A stretch of DNA of 64,000 nt. It comes from Archivesica marissinica. Lineage: Eukaryota > Mollusca > Bivalvia > Venerida > Vesicomyidae. Of the stretch, positions 25,001 to 37,610 are shown piece after piece. Below the pieces are notes generated by a model. That model did no database searches and was not told the origin of the DNA. It saw only the letters and a program-made list of their open reading frames with translations. Location: positions 38,253,515 through 38,317,514 of the forward strand of contig CM026391.1 in NCBI GenBank assembly GCA_014843695.1, read 5' to 3'. Each line of letters begins with the position of its first letter. Position 1 is the first letter of the stretch. Position numbers and translations under genes: made by a program.

Positions 25001-28000
25001 TGAATGCAGGATGTATGTAGAGCTCTGATATGAATGCAGGATGTATGTAGAGCACTGATATGAATGCATGATGTATGTAGAGCATTGATATGAATGCAGC
25101 ATGTATGTAGAGCACTGATATGAATGCAGGATGTTTGTAGAGCATTATATGAATGCAGGATGTATGTAGAGCACTGATATGAATGCAGGATGTATGTAGA
25201 GCACTGATATGAATGCATGATGCATGTAGAGCACTGATAGGAATGCAGGATGAATGTAGAGCATTGTTATGAATGCATGATGAATGTAGAGCACTGATAT
25301 GAATGCAGGATGTATGTAGAGCACTGATATGAATGCATGATGTATGTAGAGCATTGATATGAATGCATGATGTATGTAGAGCATTGATATGAATGCAGGA
25401 TGTATGTAGAGCACTGATATTAATGCATGATGTATGCAGAGCACTGATATGAATGCAGGATGTATGTAGAGCATTGATAGGGATACATGATGAATGTAGG
25501 GCACTGATATGAATGCAGGATGTGTGTAGAGCATTGATAGGGATACATGATGAATGTAGAGCACTGATAGGAATGCAGGATGTATGTAGAGCACTGATAG
25601 GAATGCAGGATGTATGTAGAGCACTGATAGGGATGCAGGATGTATGTAGAGGACTGATATGAATTCAGGATGTATGTAGAGCACTGATATGAATGCAGGA
25701 TGTATGTAGAGCATTGCTATGAATGCGGGATGTATGTAGAGCACTGATAAGAATGCAGGATGTATGTAGAGCACTGATATGAATGCAGGATGTATGTAGA
25801 GCACTGATATGAATGCAGGATGTATGTAGGGCATTGCTATGAATGCAGGATGTATGTAGAGCACTGATAGGAATGCAGGATGAATGTAGAGCATTGATAT
25901 GAATGCATGCTGTATGTAGAGCACTGATATGAATGCAGGATGTATGTAGAGCATTGATATGAATGCAGTATGTATGTAGAGCACTGATATGAATGCAGGA
26001 TGTGTGTAGAGCATTGATAGGGATACATGATGAATGTAGGGCACTGATAGGAATGCAGGATGTGTGTAGAGCATTGATAGGGATACATGATGAATGTAGA
26101 GCACTGATAGGAATGCAGGATGTATGTAGAGCACTGATAGGAATGCACGATGTATGTAGAGCACTGATAGGGATGCAGGATGTATGTAGAGGACTGATAT
26201 GAATTCAGGATGTATGTAGAGCACTGATATGAATGCAGGATGTATGTAGAGCATTGCTATGAATGCGGGATGTATGTAGAGCACTGATAAGAATGCAGGA
26301 TGTATGTAGAGCACTGATATGAATGCAGGATGTATGTAGAGCACTGATATGAATGCAGGATGTATGTAGGGCATTGCTATGAATGCAGGATGTATGTAGA
26401 GCACTGATAGGAATGCAGGATGAATGTAGAGCATGATATGAATGCATGATGTATGTAGAGCACTGATATGAATGCAGGATGTATGTAGAGCACTGATAGG
26501 AATGCAGGATGTATGTAGAGCACTGATATGAATGCAGGATGTATGTAGAGCACTGAAGCAAACACAATGCAATATGTAGAGCACTGATAGATGCAGGATG
26601 ATGTAGAGCACTGATAGAATGCAGATGATGTAGAGCATGATATGAATGCAGGATGTATGTAGAGCACTGATAGGGATGCATGATGAATGTAGAGCACTGA
26701 TATGAATGCATGATGTATGTAGAGCACTAATATGGATGCATGATGAATGTAGAGCAATGATATGAATGCATGATGTATGTAGAGCACTGATATGAATGCA
26801 GGATGTATGTAGAGCACTGATATGAATGCAGGATGTATGTAGAGCTCTGATATGAATGCCTGATGTATGTAGAGCTCTGATATGAATGCAGGATGTATGT
26901 AGAGCACTGGTATGAATGCATGATGTATGTAGAGCATTGATATGAATGCAGGATGTATGTAGAGCACTGATATGAATGCAGGATGTATGTAGAGCATTGA
27001 TATGAATGAAGGATGTATGTAGAGCACTGATATGAATGCATGATGTATGTAGAGCACTGATATGAATGCAGGATGTATGCAGAGCACTGATATGAATGCA
27101 TGATGTATGTAGAGCACTGATAGGAATGCAGGATGAATATAGAGCATTGTTATGAATGCATGATGAATGTAGAGCACTGATATGAATGCAGGATGTCTGT
27201 AGAGCACTGATATGAATGCATGATGTATGTAGAGCATTGATATGAATGCATGATGTATGTAGAGCATTGATATGAATGCAGGATGTATGTAGAGCACTGA
27301 TAGGAATGCAGGATGAATATAGAGCACTGATATGAATGCATGATGTATGTATAGCACTGATATGAATGCAGGATGTGTGTAGAGCATTGATAGGGATACA
27401 TGCTGAATGTAGAGCACTGATAGGAATGCAGGATGTATGTAGAGCACTGATAGGAATGCACGATGTATGTAGAGCACTGACAGGGATGCAGGATGTATGT
27501 AGAGGACTGATATGAATTCAGGATGTCTGTAGAGCACTGATATGAATGCAGGATGTATGTAGAGCACTGATATGAATGCAGGATGTATGTAGAGCATTCC
27601 TATGAATGCGGGATGTATGTAGAGCACTGATATGAATGCAGGATGTATGTAGAGCACTGATATGAATGCAGGATGTATGTAGGGCGTTGCTATGAATGCA
27701 GGATGTATGTAGAGCACTGATATGAATGCAGTATGTATGTAGAGCACTGATATGAATGCAGGATGTATGTAGAGCACTGATTGGGATGCATGATGAATGT
27801 AGAGCACTGACATGTATGCATGATGTATGTAGAGCATTGATATGAATGCAGGATGTATATAGAGTACTGATATGAATGCATGGTGTATGTAGAGCACTAA
27901 TAGGGATGCAGGATGTATGTCGAGCATTGATATGAATGCATGATGAATGTAGAGCACTGATATGAATGCAGGATGTATGTAGAGCACTGATAGGGATGCA

Positions 28001-31000
28001 GGATGAATGTAGAGCACTGATATGAATGCATGATGTATGTAGAGCATTGATATGAATGCAGGATGTATGTAGAGCACTGATAGGGATGCATGATGAATGT
28101 AGAGCACTGATATGAATGCATGATGTATGTAGAGCACTAATATGGATGCATGATGAATGTAGAGCAATGATATGAATGCATGATGTATGTAGAGCACTGA
28201 TATGAATGCAGGATGTATGTAGAGCACTGATATGAATGCAGGATGTATGTAGAGCTCTGATATGAATGCATGATGTATGTAGAGCTCTGATATGAATGCA
28301 GGATGTATGTAGAGCACTGATATGAATGCATGATGTATGTAGAGCATTGATATGAATGCAGGATGTATGTAGAGCACTGATATGAATGCAGGATGTATGT
28401 AGAGCATTGATATGAATGAAGGATGTATGTAGAGCACTGATATGAATGCATGATGTATGTAGAGCACTGATATGAATGCAGGATGTATGCAGAGCACTGA
28501 TATGAATGCATGATGTATGTAGAGCACTGATAGGAATGCAGGATGAATATAGAGCATTGTTATGAATGCATGATGAATGTAGAGCACTGATATGAATGCA
28601 GCATGTCTGTAGAGCACTGATATGAATGCATGATGTATGTAGAGCATTGATTTGAATGCATGATGTATGTAGAGCATTGATATGAATGCAGGATGTATGT
28701 AGAGCACTGATAGGAATGCAGGAGGAATATAGAGCACTGATATGAATGCATGATGTATGTATAGCACTGATATGAATGCAGGATGTGTGTAGAGCATTGA
28801 TAGGGATACATGCTGAATGTAGAGCACTGATAGGAATGCAGGATGTATGTAGAGCACTGATAGGAATGCACGATGTATGTAGAGCACTGATAGGGATGCA
28901 GGATGTATGTAGAGGACTGATATGAATTCAGGATGTATGTAGAGCACTGATATGAATGCAGGATGTATGTAGAGCACTGATATGAATGCAGGATGTATGT
29001 AGAGCATTCCTATGAATGCGGGATGTATGTAGAGCACTGATATGAATGCAGGATGTATGTAGAGCACTGATATGAATGCAGGATGTATGTATGGCGTTGC
29101 TATGAATGCAGGATGTATGTAGAGCACTGATAGGAATGCAGGATGTATGTAGAGCATTGATATGAATGCAGTATGTATGTAGAGCACTGATATGAATGCA
29201 GGATGTATGTAGAGCACTGATAGGGATGCATGATGAATGTAGAGCACTGACATGAATGCATGATGTATGTAGAGCATTGATATGAATGCAGGATGTATAT
29301 AGAGTACTGATATGAATGCATGGTGTATGTAGAGCACTAATAGGGATGCAGGATGTATGTAGAGCACTGATAGGGATGCATGATGTATGTTGAGCATTGA
29401 TATGAATGCATGATGAATGTAGAGCACTGATATGAATGCATGATGTATGTAGAGCTCTGATATGAATGTAGGATGTATGTAGAGCTCTGATATGAATGCA
29501 GGATGTATGTAGAACACTGATATGAATGCATGATGTATGTAGAGCATTGATATGAATGCAGGATGTATGTAGAGCACTGATATGAATGCATGATTTATGT
29601 AGAGCATTGATATGAATGAAGCATGTATGTAGAGCACTGATATGAATGCAGGATGTATGTAGAGCATTGATATGAATGCAGGATGTATGTAGAGCACTGA
29701 TATGAATGCATGATGTATGTAGAGCACTGATATGAATGCAGGATGTATGTAGAGCACTGATATGAATGCAGGATGAATGTAGAGCACTGATATGAATGCA
29801 GGATGTATGTAGAGCACTGATATGAATGCAGGATGTATGTAGAGCACTGATATGAATGCAGGATGTATGTAGAGCATTGCTATGAATGCAGGATGAATGT
29901 AGAGCACTGATAGGAATGCAGGATGAATGTAGAGCATTGATATGAATGCAGGATGTATGTAGAGCACTGATATGAATGCAGGATGTATGTAGAGCACTGA
30001 TAGGGATGCATGATGAATGTAGAGCACTGATATGAATGCAGGATGTATGTAGAGCACTGATAGGGATGCATGATGAATGTAGAGCACTGATATGAATGCA
30101 TGATGTATGTAGAGCACTGATATTGATGCATGATGAATGTAGAGCACTGATATGAATGCATGATGTATGTAGAGCACTGATATGAATGCAGGATGTATGT
30201 AGAGCACTGATATGAATGCAGGATGTATGTAGAGCTCTGATATGAATGCAGGATGTATGTAGAGCTCTGATATGAATGCAGGATGTATGTAGAGCACTGA
30301 TATGAATGCATGATGTATATAGAGCATTGATATGAATGCAGCATGTATGTAGAGCACTGATATGAATGCAGGATGTTTGTAGAGCATTGATATGAATGCA
30401 GGATGTATGTAGAGCACTGATATGAATGCAGGATGTATGTAGAGCACTGATATGAATGCATGATGTATGTAGAGCACTGATAGGAATGCAGGATGAATAT
30501 AGAGCATTGTTATGAATGCATGATGAATGTAGAGCACTGATATGAATGCAGGATGTATGTAGAGCATTCCTATGAATGCGGGATGTATGTAGAGCACTGA
30601 TATGAATGCAGGATGTATGTAGAGCACTGATATGAATGCAGGATGTATGTAGGGCGTTGCTATGAATGCAGGATGTATGTAGAGCACTGATAGGAATGCA
30701 GGATGTATGTAGAGCATTGATATGAATGCAGTATGTATGTAGAGCACTGATATGAATGCAGGATGTATGTAGAGCACTGATAGGGATGCATGATGAATGT
30801 AGAGCACTGACATGTATGCATGATGTATGTAGAGCATTGATATGAATGCAGGATGTATATAGAGTACTGATATGAATGCATGGTGTATGTAGAGCACTAA
30901 AAGGGATGCATGATGTATGTCGAGCATTGATATGAATGCATGATGAATGTAGAGCACTGATATGAATGCAGGATGTATGTAGAGCACTGATAGGGATGCA

Positions 31001-33467
31001 GGATGAATGTAGAGCACTGATATGAATGCATGATGTATGTAGAGCATTGATATGAATGCAGGATGTATGTAGAGCACTGATAGGGATGCATGATGAATGT
31101 AGAGCACTGATATGAATGCATGATGTATGTAGAGCACTAATATGGATGCATGATGAATGTAGAGCAATGATATGAATGCATGATGTATGTAGAGCACTGA
31201 TATGAATGCAGGATGTATGTAGAGCACTGATATGAATGCAGGATGTATGTAGAGCTCTGATATGAATGCATGATGTATGTAGAGCTCTGATATGAATGCA
31301 GGATGTATGTAGAGCACTGATATGAATGCATGATGTATGTAGAGCATTGATATGAATGCAGGATGTATGTAGAGCACTGATATGAATGCAGGATGTATGT
31401 AGAGCATTGATATGAATGAAGGATGTATGTAGAGCACTGATATGAATGCATGATGTATGTAGAGCACTGATATGAATGCAGGATGTATGTAGAGCACTGA
31501 TATGAATGCATGATGTATGTAGAGCACTGATAGGAATGCAGGATTAATATAGAGCATTGTTATGAATGCATGATGAATGTAGAGCACTGATATGAATGCA
31601 GCATGTCTGTAGAGCACTGATATGAATGCATGATGTATGTAGAACATTGATTTGAATGCATGATGTATGTAGAGCATTGATATGAATGCAGGATGTATGT
31701 AGAGCACTGATAGGAATGCAGGAGGAATATAGAGCACTGATATGAATGCATGATGTATGTATAGCACTGATATGAATGCAGGATGTGTGTAGAGCATTGA
31801 TAGGGATACATGCTGAATGTAGAGCACTGATAGGAATGCAGGATGTATGTAGAGCACTGATAGGAATGCACGATGTATGTAGAGCACTGATAGGGATGCA
31901 GGATGTATGTAGAGGACTGATATGAATTCAGGATGTATGTAGAGCACTGATATGAATGCATGATGTATATAGAGCATTGATATGAATGCAGCATGTATGT
32001 AGAGCACTGATATGAATGCAGGATGTTTGTAGAGCACTGATATGAATGCATGATGTATGTAGAGCACTGATATTGATGCATGATGAATGTAGAGCACTGA
32101 TATGAATGCATGATGTATGTAGAGCACTGATATGAATGCAGGATGTATGTAGAGCACTGATATGAATGCAGGATGTATGTAGAGCTCTGATATGAATGCA
32201 GGATGTATGTAGAGCTCTGATATGAATGCAGGATGTATGTAGAGCACTGATATGAATGCATGATGTATATAGAGCATTGATATGAATGCAGCATGTATGT
32301 AGAGCACTGATATGAATGCAGGATGTTTGTAGAGCATTGATATGAATGCAGGATGTATGTAGAGCACTGATATGAATGCAGGATGTATGTAGAGCACTGA
32401 TATGAATGCATGATGTATGTAGAGCACTGATAGGAATGCAGGATGAATATAGAGCATTGTTATGAATGCATGATGAATGTAGAGCACTGATATGAATGCA
32501 GGATGTATGTAGAGCACTGATATGAATGCAGGATGTATGTAGAGCACTGATATGAATGCAGGATGTATGTAGAGCACTGATATGAATGCAGGATGTATGT
32601 AGAGCACTGATATGAATGCATGATGTATGTAGAGCACTGATAGGAATGCAGGATGTATGTAGAGCATTGATATGAATGCAGATGTATGTAGAGCACTGAT
32701 ATGAATGCAGGATGTATGTAGAGCACTGTATGAATGCAGGATGTATGTAGAGCACTGATATTAATGCATGATGTATGTAGAGCACTGATATGAATGCAGG
32801 ATGTATGTAGAGCACTGATATGAATGCATGATGTATGTAGAGCACTGATATGAATGCAGGATGTATGTAGAGCATTGATATGAATGCATGATGAGTTGAA
32901 AACTGAATAAATGCAGGATGAATGTAGAGCACTGATAGGGATGCAGGATGAATGTAGAGCACTGATATGAATGCAGCATTATGTAGAGCACTGATATGAA
33001 TGCATGATGTATGTAGAGCACTGATAGGGATGCAGTATGTATGTAGAGCACTGATAGGGATGCAGGATGTATGTAGAGGACTGATATGAATGCAGGATGT
33101 ATGTAGAGCACTGATAGGGATGCAGGATGTATGTAGATCATTGCTATGAATACAGGATGTATGTAGAACATTGATATGAATGCAGGATGTATGTAGAGCA
33201 CTGATATGAATGCATGATGTATGTGGAGCACTGGTATGAATGCAGGATGTATGTACAGCATTGATAGGGATGCATGATGAATGTAGAGCACTGATATGAA
33301 TACAGGATGTATGTAGAGCACTAATATGAATGCATGATGAATGTAGAACACTGATATGAATGCATGATGTATGTAGAGCACTGATATGAATGCATGATGA
33401 ATGGAGAGCACTGATATGAATGCAGGATGTATGTAGAGCACTGATATGAATGCAGGATGTATGTAGA
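22021..33467. repeat. 30-bp satellite array with higher-order repeats
   Basis: About 380 copies of a 30-bp unit are present (two halves: tgatatgaatgcagg and atgtatgtagagcac). It is cut on the right by the assembly gap. Variant sites recur in blocks. The marker atgtttgtag lies at 23661 and 25131, 1470 bp (49 units) apart. The block around 27132 recurs at 28542 (1410 bp, 47 units) and again at 31542 (3000 bp). Occasional 29-bp or damaged units occur, for example near 25145, 26434, 26560-26640 and 32880-32930. The minus strand has no stop codon in the consensus, so reading frames of up to about 2100 codons appear with a repeating MLYIHPAFISV-type decapeptide. There is no evidence these are expressed. 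Confidence 0.98.
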
Positions 33468-34467
33468 NNNNNNNNNNNNNNNNNNNNNNNNNNNNNNNNN
33501 NNNNNNNNNNNNNNNNNNNNNNNNNNNNNNNNNNNNNNNNNNNNNNNNNNNNNNNNNNNNNNNNNNNNNNNNNNNNNNNNNNNNNNNNNNNNNNNNNNNN
33601 NNNNNNNNNNNNNNNNNNNNNNNNNNNNNNNNNNNNNNNNNNNNNNNNNNNNNNNNNNNNNNNNNNNNNNNNNNNNNNNNNNNNNNNNNNNNNNNNNNNN
33701 NNNNNNNNNNNNNNNNNNNNNNNNNNNNNNNNNNNNNNNNNNNNNNNNNNNNNNNNNNNNNNNNNNNNNNNNNNNNNNNNNNNNNNNNNNNNNNNNNNNN
33801 NNNNNNNNNNNNNNNNNNNNNNNNNNNNNNNNNNNNNNNNNNNNNNNNNNNNNNNNNNNNNNNNNNNNNNNNNNNNNNNNNNNNNNNNNNNNNNNNNNNN
33901 NNNNNNNNNNNNNNNNNNNNNNNNNNNNNNNNNNNNNNNNNNNNNNNNNNNNNNNNNNNNNNNNNNNNNNNNNNNNNNNNNNNNNNNNNNNNNNNNNNNN
34001 NNNNNNNNNNNNNNNNNNNNNNNNNNNNNNNNNNNNNNNNNNNNNNNNNNNNNNNNNNNNNNNNNNNNNNNNNNNNNNNNNNNNNNNNNNNNNNNNNNNN
34101 NNNNNNNNNNNNNNNNNNNNNNNNNNNNNNNNNNNNNNNNNNNNNNNNNNNNNNNNNNNNNNNNNNNNNNNNNNNNNNNNNNNNNNNNNNNNNNNNNNNN
34201 NNNNNNNNNNNNNNNNNNNNNNNNNNNNNNNNNNNNNNNNNNNNNNNNNNNNNNNNNNNNNNNNNNNNNNNNNNNNNNNNNNNNNNNNNNNNNNNNNNNN
34301 NNNNNNNNNNNNNNNNNNNNNNNNNNNNNNNNNNNNNNNNNNNNNNNNNNNNNNNNNNNNNNNNNNNNNNNNNNNNNNNNNNNNNNNNNNNNNNNNNNNN
34401 NNNNNNNNNNNNNNNNNNNNNNNNNNNNNNNNNNNNNNNNNNNNNNNNNNNNNNNNNNNNNNNNNNN
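33468..34467. other. assembly gap of exactly 1000 Ns
   Basis: The run of N is exactly 1000 bases, typical of a placeholder of unknown true size. It separates the 30-bp satellite from the 65-bp array, so neither array's true boundary is known. Exons could be hidden here. Confidence 0.99.
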
Positions 34468-35237
34468 CGGTAAGTGATTTAGTTATTATCAATGAAGTGG
34501 GTTATGCGGTCAGTTGTAAATGTTTCATGTACCGGTAAGTGATTTAGTTATTATCAATGAAGTGGGTTATGCGGTCAGTTGTAAATGTTTCATGTACCGG
34601 TAAGTGATTTAGTTATTATCAATGAAGTGGGTTATGCGGTCAGTTGTAAATGTTTCATGTACCGGTAAGTGATTTAGTTATTATCAATGAAGTGGGTTAT
34701 GCGGTCAGTTGTAAATGGTTCATGTACCGGTAAGTGATTTAGTTATTATCAATGAAGTGGGTTATGCGGTCAGTTGTAAATGTTTCATGTACCGGTAAGT
34801 GATTTAGTTATTATCAATGAAGTGGGTTATGCGGTCAGTTGTAAATGGTTCATGTACCGGTAAGTGATTTAGTTATTATCAATGAAGTGGGTTATGCGGT
34901 CAGTTGTAAATGTTTCATGTACCGGTAAGTGATTTAGTTATTATCAATGAAGTGGGTTATGCGGTCAGTTGTAAATGGTTCATGTACCGGTAAGTGATTT
35001 AGTTATTATCAATGAAGTGGGTTATGCGGTCAGTTGTAAATGTTTCATGTACCGGTAAGTGATTTAGTTATTATCAATGAAGTGGGTTATGCGGTCAGTT
35101 GTAAATGGTTCATGTACCGGTAAGTGATTTAGTTATTATCAATGAAGTGGGTTATGCGGTCAGTTGTAAATGGTTCATGTACCGGTAAGTGATTTAGTTA
35201 TTATCAATGAAGTGGGTTATGCGGTCAGTTGTAAATG
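34468..35237. repeat. 65-bp tandem array with consensus donor motif
   Basis: There are 11.8 copies of a 65-bp unit, nearly identical. Each starts cggtaagtgatttag and includes tgaagtgggttatgcggtc and atgtttcatgtac. A T/G difference (tgtttc versus tggttc) alternates in several successive units, suggesting dimer duplication. The left edge is hidden by the gap; the right edge runs into unique sequence after gtaaatg. Every unit carries CCG|GTAAGT on the + strand. Confidence 0.96.
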
Positions 35238-35428
35238 AATAGTAATTTTACTTGTATTAGTTACTTAGCTTAAGTAAAATTCAGCTTTTAACAAATGGGA
35301 ATCGGTTATCAGCAGATCATGTAAACATGCACATAGTGATGTCAAAACCGATCAGAAGTATACATGTAGCTAAAATTTCAAAATTCTACAAAAACCATAA
35401 ACACCCTAGAAAACATTGGTGTGTGTAG
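35238..35428. other. unique spacer
   Basis: AT-rich sequence between the 65-bp array and the putative kinase exon. Nothing recognised. Confidence 0.4.
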
Positions 35429-35580
35429 GTGACGATACGCTCGGATATCAATTTTCCCAAGCCAGAAGTAAATTAATGAAAAATGGACAGGTGGAACCCA
35501 TGGCTAAGACAAGCGCTACAATCGGATCTATGTTTATGAAACATGAACTATATACATATACAAATGTTTGTAATTTACAA
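35429..35580 (+). CDS. putative exon of a PfkB-type kinase, N-terminal motif (partial)
   Basis: After a possible acceptor (ttggtgtgtgtag at 35428) the frame reads GDDTLGYQFSQARSKLMKNG, then QVEPMAKTSATIGSMFMKHE. The family of ribokinase-like PfkB kinases has a G-D/N-D-xx-G motif near its N-terminus followed by a substrate loop ending in a T-A-T/S strand. The order here is similar. If the preceding exon ended in G, the first codon would be glycine. The 3' edge is uncertain, with possible donors at cag|gtggaa or further on. It pairs with the fragment at 40272-40380 on the same strand. Alternative explanation: chance resemblance, or a relic. No middle exons were found between the two. Confidence 0.35.
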
Positions 35581-35659
35581 ATGTGTATGATACAATTTAT
35601 CATCGCTGTTGATAAAACGTTCATTAAATGTCATCACAGGTAGTCAGATTAAATTATGT

Positions 35660-36679
35660 TGGTGTTCAAAAAGATATAGATCTACCGGAGTAATCATGGA
35701 AATGTGTATGTCCACGAATGGAAAAACATATTGCGGTGGTCAAGTGATGAAATAAAATCATATCTAGCATTAATAAACAAATCTCTTTCTTTTAAGGTGT
35801 CCAATGATGTTGGCCTCCTAACTGCACCTACTATGCGCGTCCACAATAACAAAATAGGTCCATTATAATATTCAGGTTACTTTCAGAACAGTGAAAGACA
35901 GCATTTACTTCACTGAGAAAACTCAATCATTCATTAGAAGGTATACAAGAAAATGTCATTAACTAAATCAGATAGTCTGATTTTGGCAATACGAAGGTAC
36001 TTAGATAGTCATCTAGTTAGTTATCCGACGTCTCCGGTGACAGAAACGTTTTAATGAAGTACACAGTGTCTTGACCTTTTCGACGGTTGGGTCATCGTCG
36101 GGTCGATGCTTGAGCTTTAACTCGTTTAATCATATATTCCAGTTATTCTAGTGCAACCATGGTATGCGCTGTATGGTGGACATTAAAGGCAATTTGTTAT
36201 AACGGATCAATTAATGAAGCTTAAACGGGAATAGTAGTAGCAATGTCAACGTCGTTGGTATGTTACCATCATCGACTCTTTACTTTTGGCGCGACGGGTC
36301 TGTCATGGTTTTTAGGCCACGTACAATTGAATATATTTTGGATGTCCCATTCATGATTCGACAGTAAAAGTCCGGACTACTGTTAGTTGGTAACAGTTGT
36401 GTTGCTAACATTTCCATTGATCATCATCTCTGTAGAATTTGAGCGTATTGCTACATCTTATATGCAGGTACGTTCGGGAACATTTAACATGTTGTTTTGT
36501 TTCTTCGTCATTTTAGCTCTTAATAAAGTGCTTAAAGTGCCCGACAAGTTTTATACATTTACACAGCTATTTCACCACGTTATTGTTGTGCGGGTTTGTA
36601 ACACTGTTGTAAGGTGTTTGCGAAGCAACCAATATCTTCCCACGAGTCGGGGTATTTTGCAATCACGGCGTTTTTCATA
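35660..36679. other. unique sequence, no gene recognised
   Basis: Low-complexity-free AT-rich sequence. A 97-codon frame at 36387-36680 is hydrophobic in its first half but resembles no family and starts at a non-ATG codon, so it is not called. Confidence 0.45.
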
Positions 36680-36832
36680 ATGCGAGCATTCACATGAACA
36701 TCTGTTCCGATTTTATCATCAATATTAAACTCGGAGGCACATTACTGAAGTTTCTTCGTTATGTTTTCGCCTGCATCTATATTGTCAACAGGACATTTGA
36801 CTTCAGCTCACAGTGATCATCATTGTGGTATT
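36680..36832 (+). repeat. dispersed repeat D, copy 2
   Basis: Matches 19751-19902 in order (tgcgagcatt, ctgttccgatt, ctcggaggcacat, cacagtgatcatca) with insertions. Class unknown. Confidence 0.65.
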
Positions 36833-37610
36833 CTGTCACTTAACATTATTCAACCTGAGAAAACACATAATATACATGGTACATTGTCATTACAAAGCAA
36901 TGGCATATTGTCGTGTCCATGGCCAGGCTGGGTGAATATGCATGTAAATGAAGAACTTCTTTTTTGAATAATATTTCGAGTAAATATACATACTCATGCA
37001 ATTAAATGGACAATGAATACAATAGTGCATAATTATAATAGGCTAAAAACAGACTAGGAGATTGTACAAAGTGCAGCATGCTAATTTGCGCTTCCCCCCT
37101 CGACTTAGTCACTCGAAAGGAGATTGTATGGAGTGTAAAATCATAAAATGATTTAGCATATTTGAGTTACCGTTACACACACATTGATATCACTTTATCA
37201 TCTTTGCATTTAAAATAATTCCATGTTTTGGAAGGTGATGGTGACAATTTAACGTCTGTTTCAATATTAACCATTACCCTGCCGAATAACATAGATCCTG
37301 ATCAGATGAGGCGTTAAAACCGCGGCTGAGCTTTGTTATTACGACAAGTGGTTTAGCGCCACTAGCCGTACTATATCAAACAGCATACAGCCTGATCAGA
37401 CAGGACACTCTGTACCTTCTGATATGGCTCTACGTGTATGTTGTGTGTCAAAGCGACTATATATATAGTTGTGATTGACAGGTTATGGATTCAAATATAC
37501 AACGAAGGACAATGTGTATGACTGAATGTACTGAATTACTGAATTATGTTCTATTATTGGTAGAGGAAGACCCCGATTGCCGCTCAGACACGGGAGGGCA
37601 CTCGGGTAGA
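36833..37610. other. unique sequence before the 20-bp array
   Basis: No exon or element recognised. Two short related strings (cctgatcagat near 37299 and cctgatcagac near 37390) occur about 90 bp apart. Confidence 0.4.

Noticed and set aside
26377..32667. A minus-strand open frame of about 2100 codons with a repeating decapeptide
   Set aside because: It is the 30-bp satellite read on its stop-free strand. It has no unique domain, signal or flanking gene structure, and frames shift at odd-length units.
22021..33467. CRISPR array, suggested by regular short repeats
   Set aside because: Units are directly adjacent with no unique spacers, no cas genes are present, and the genome is eukaryotic.
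33450..34538. Open frames running through the N block
   Set aside because: They consist almost wholly of unknown bases.
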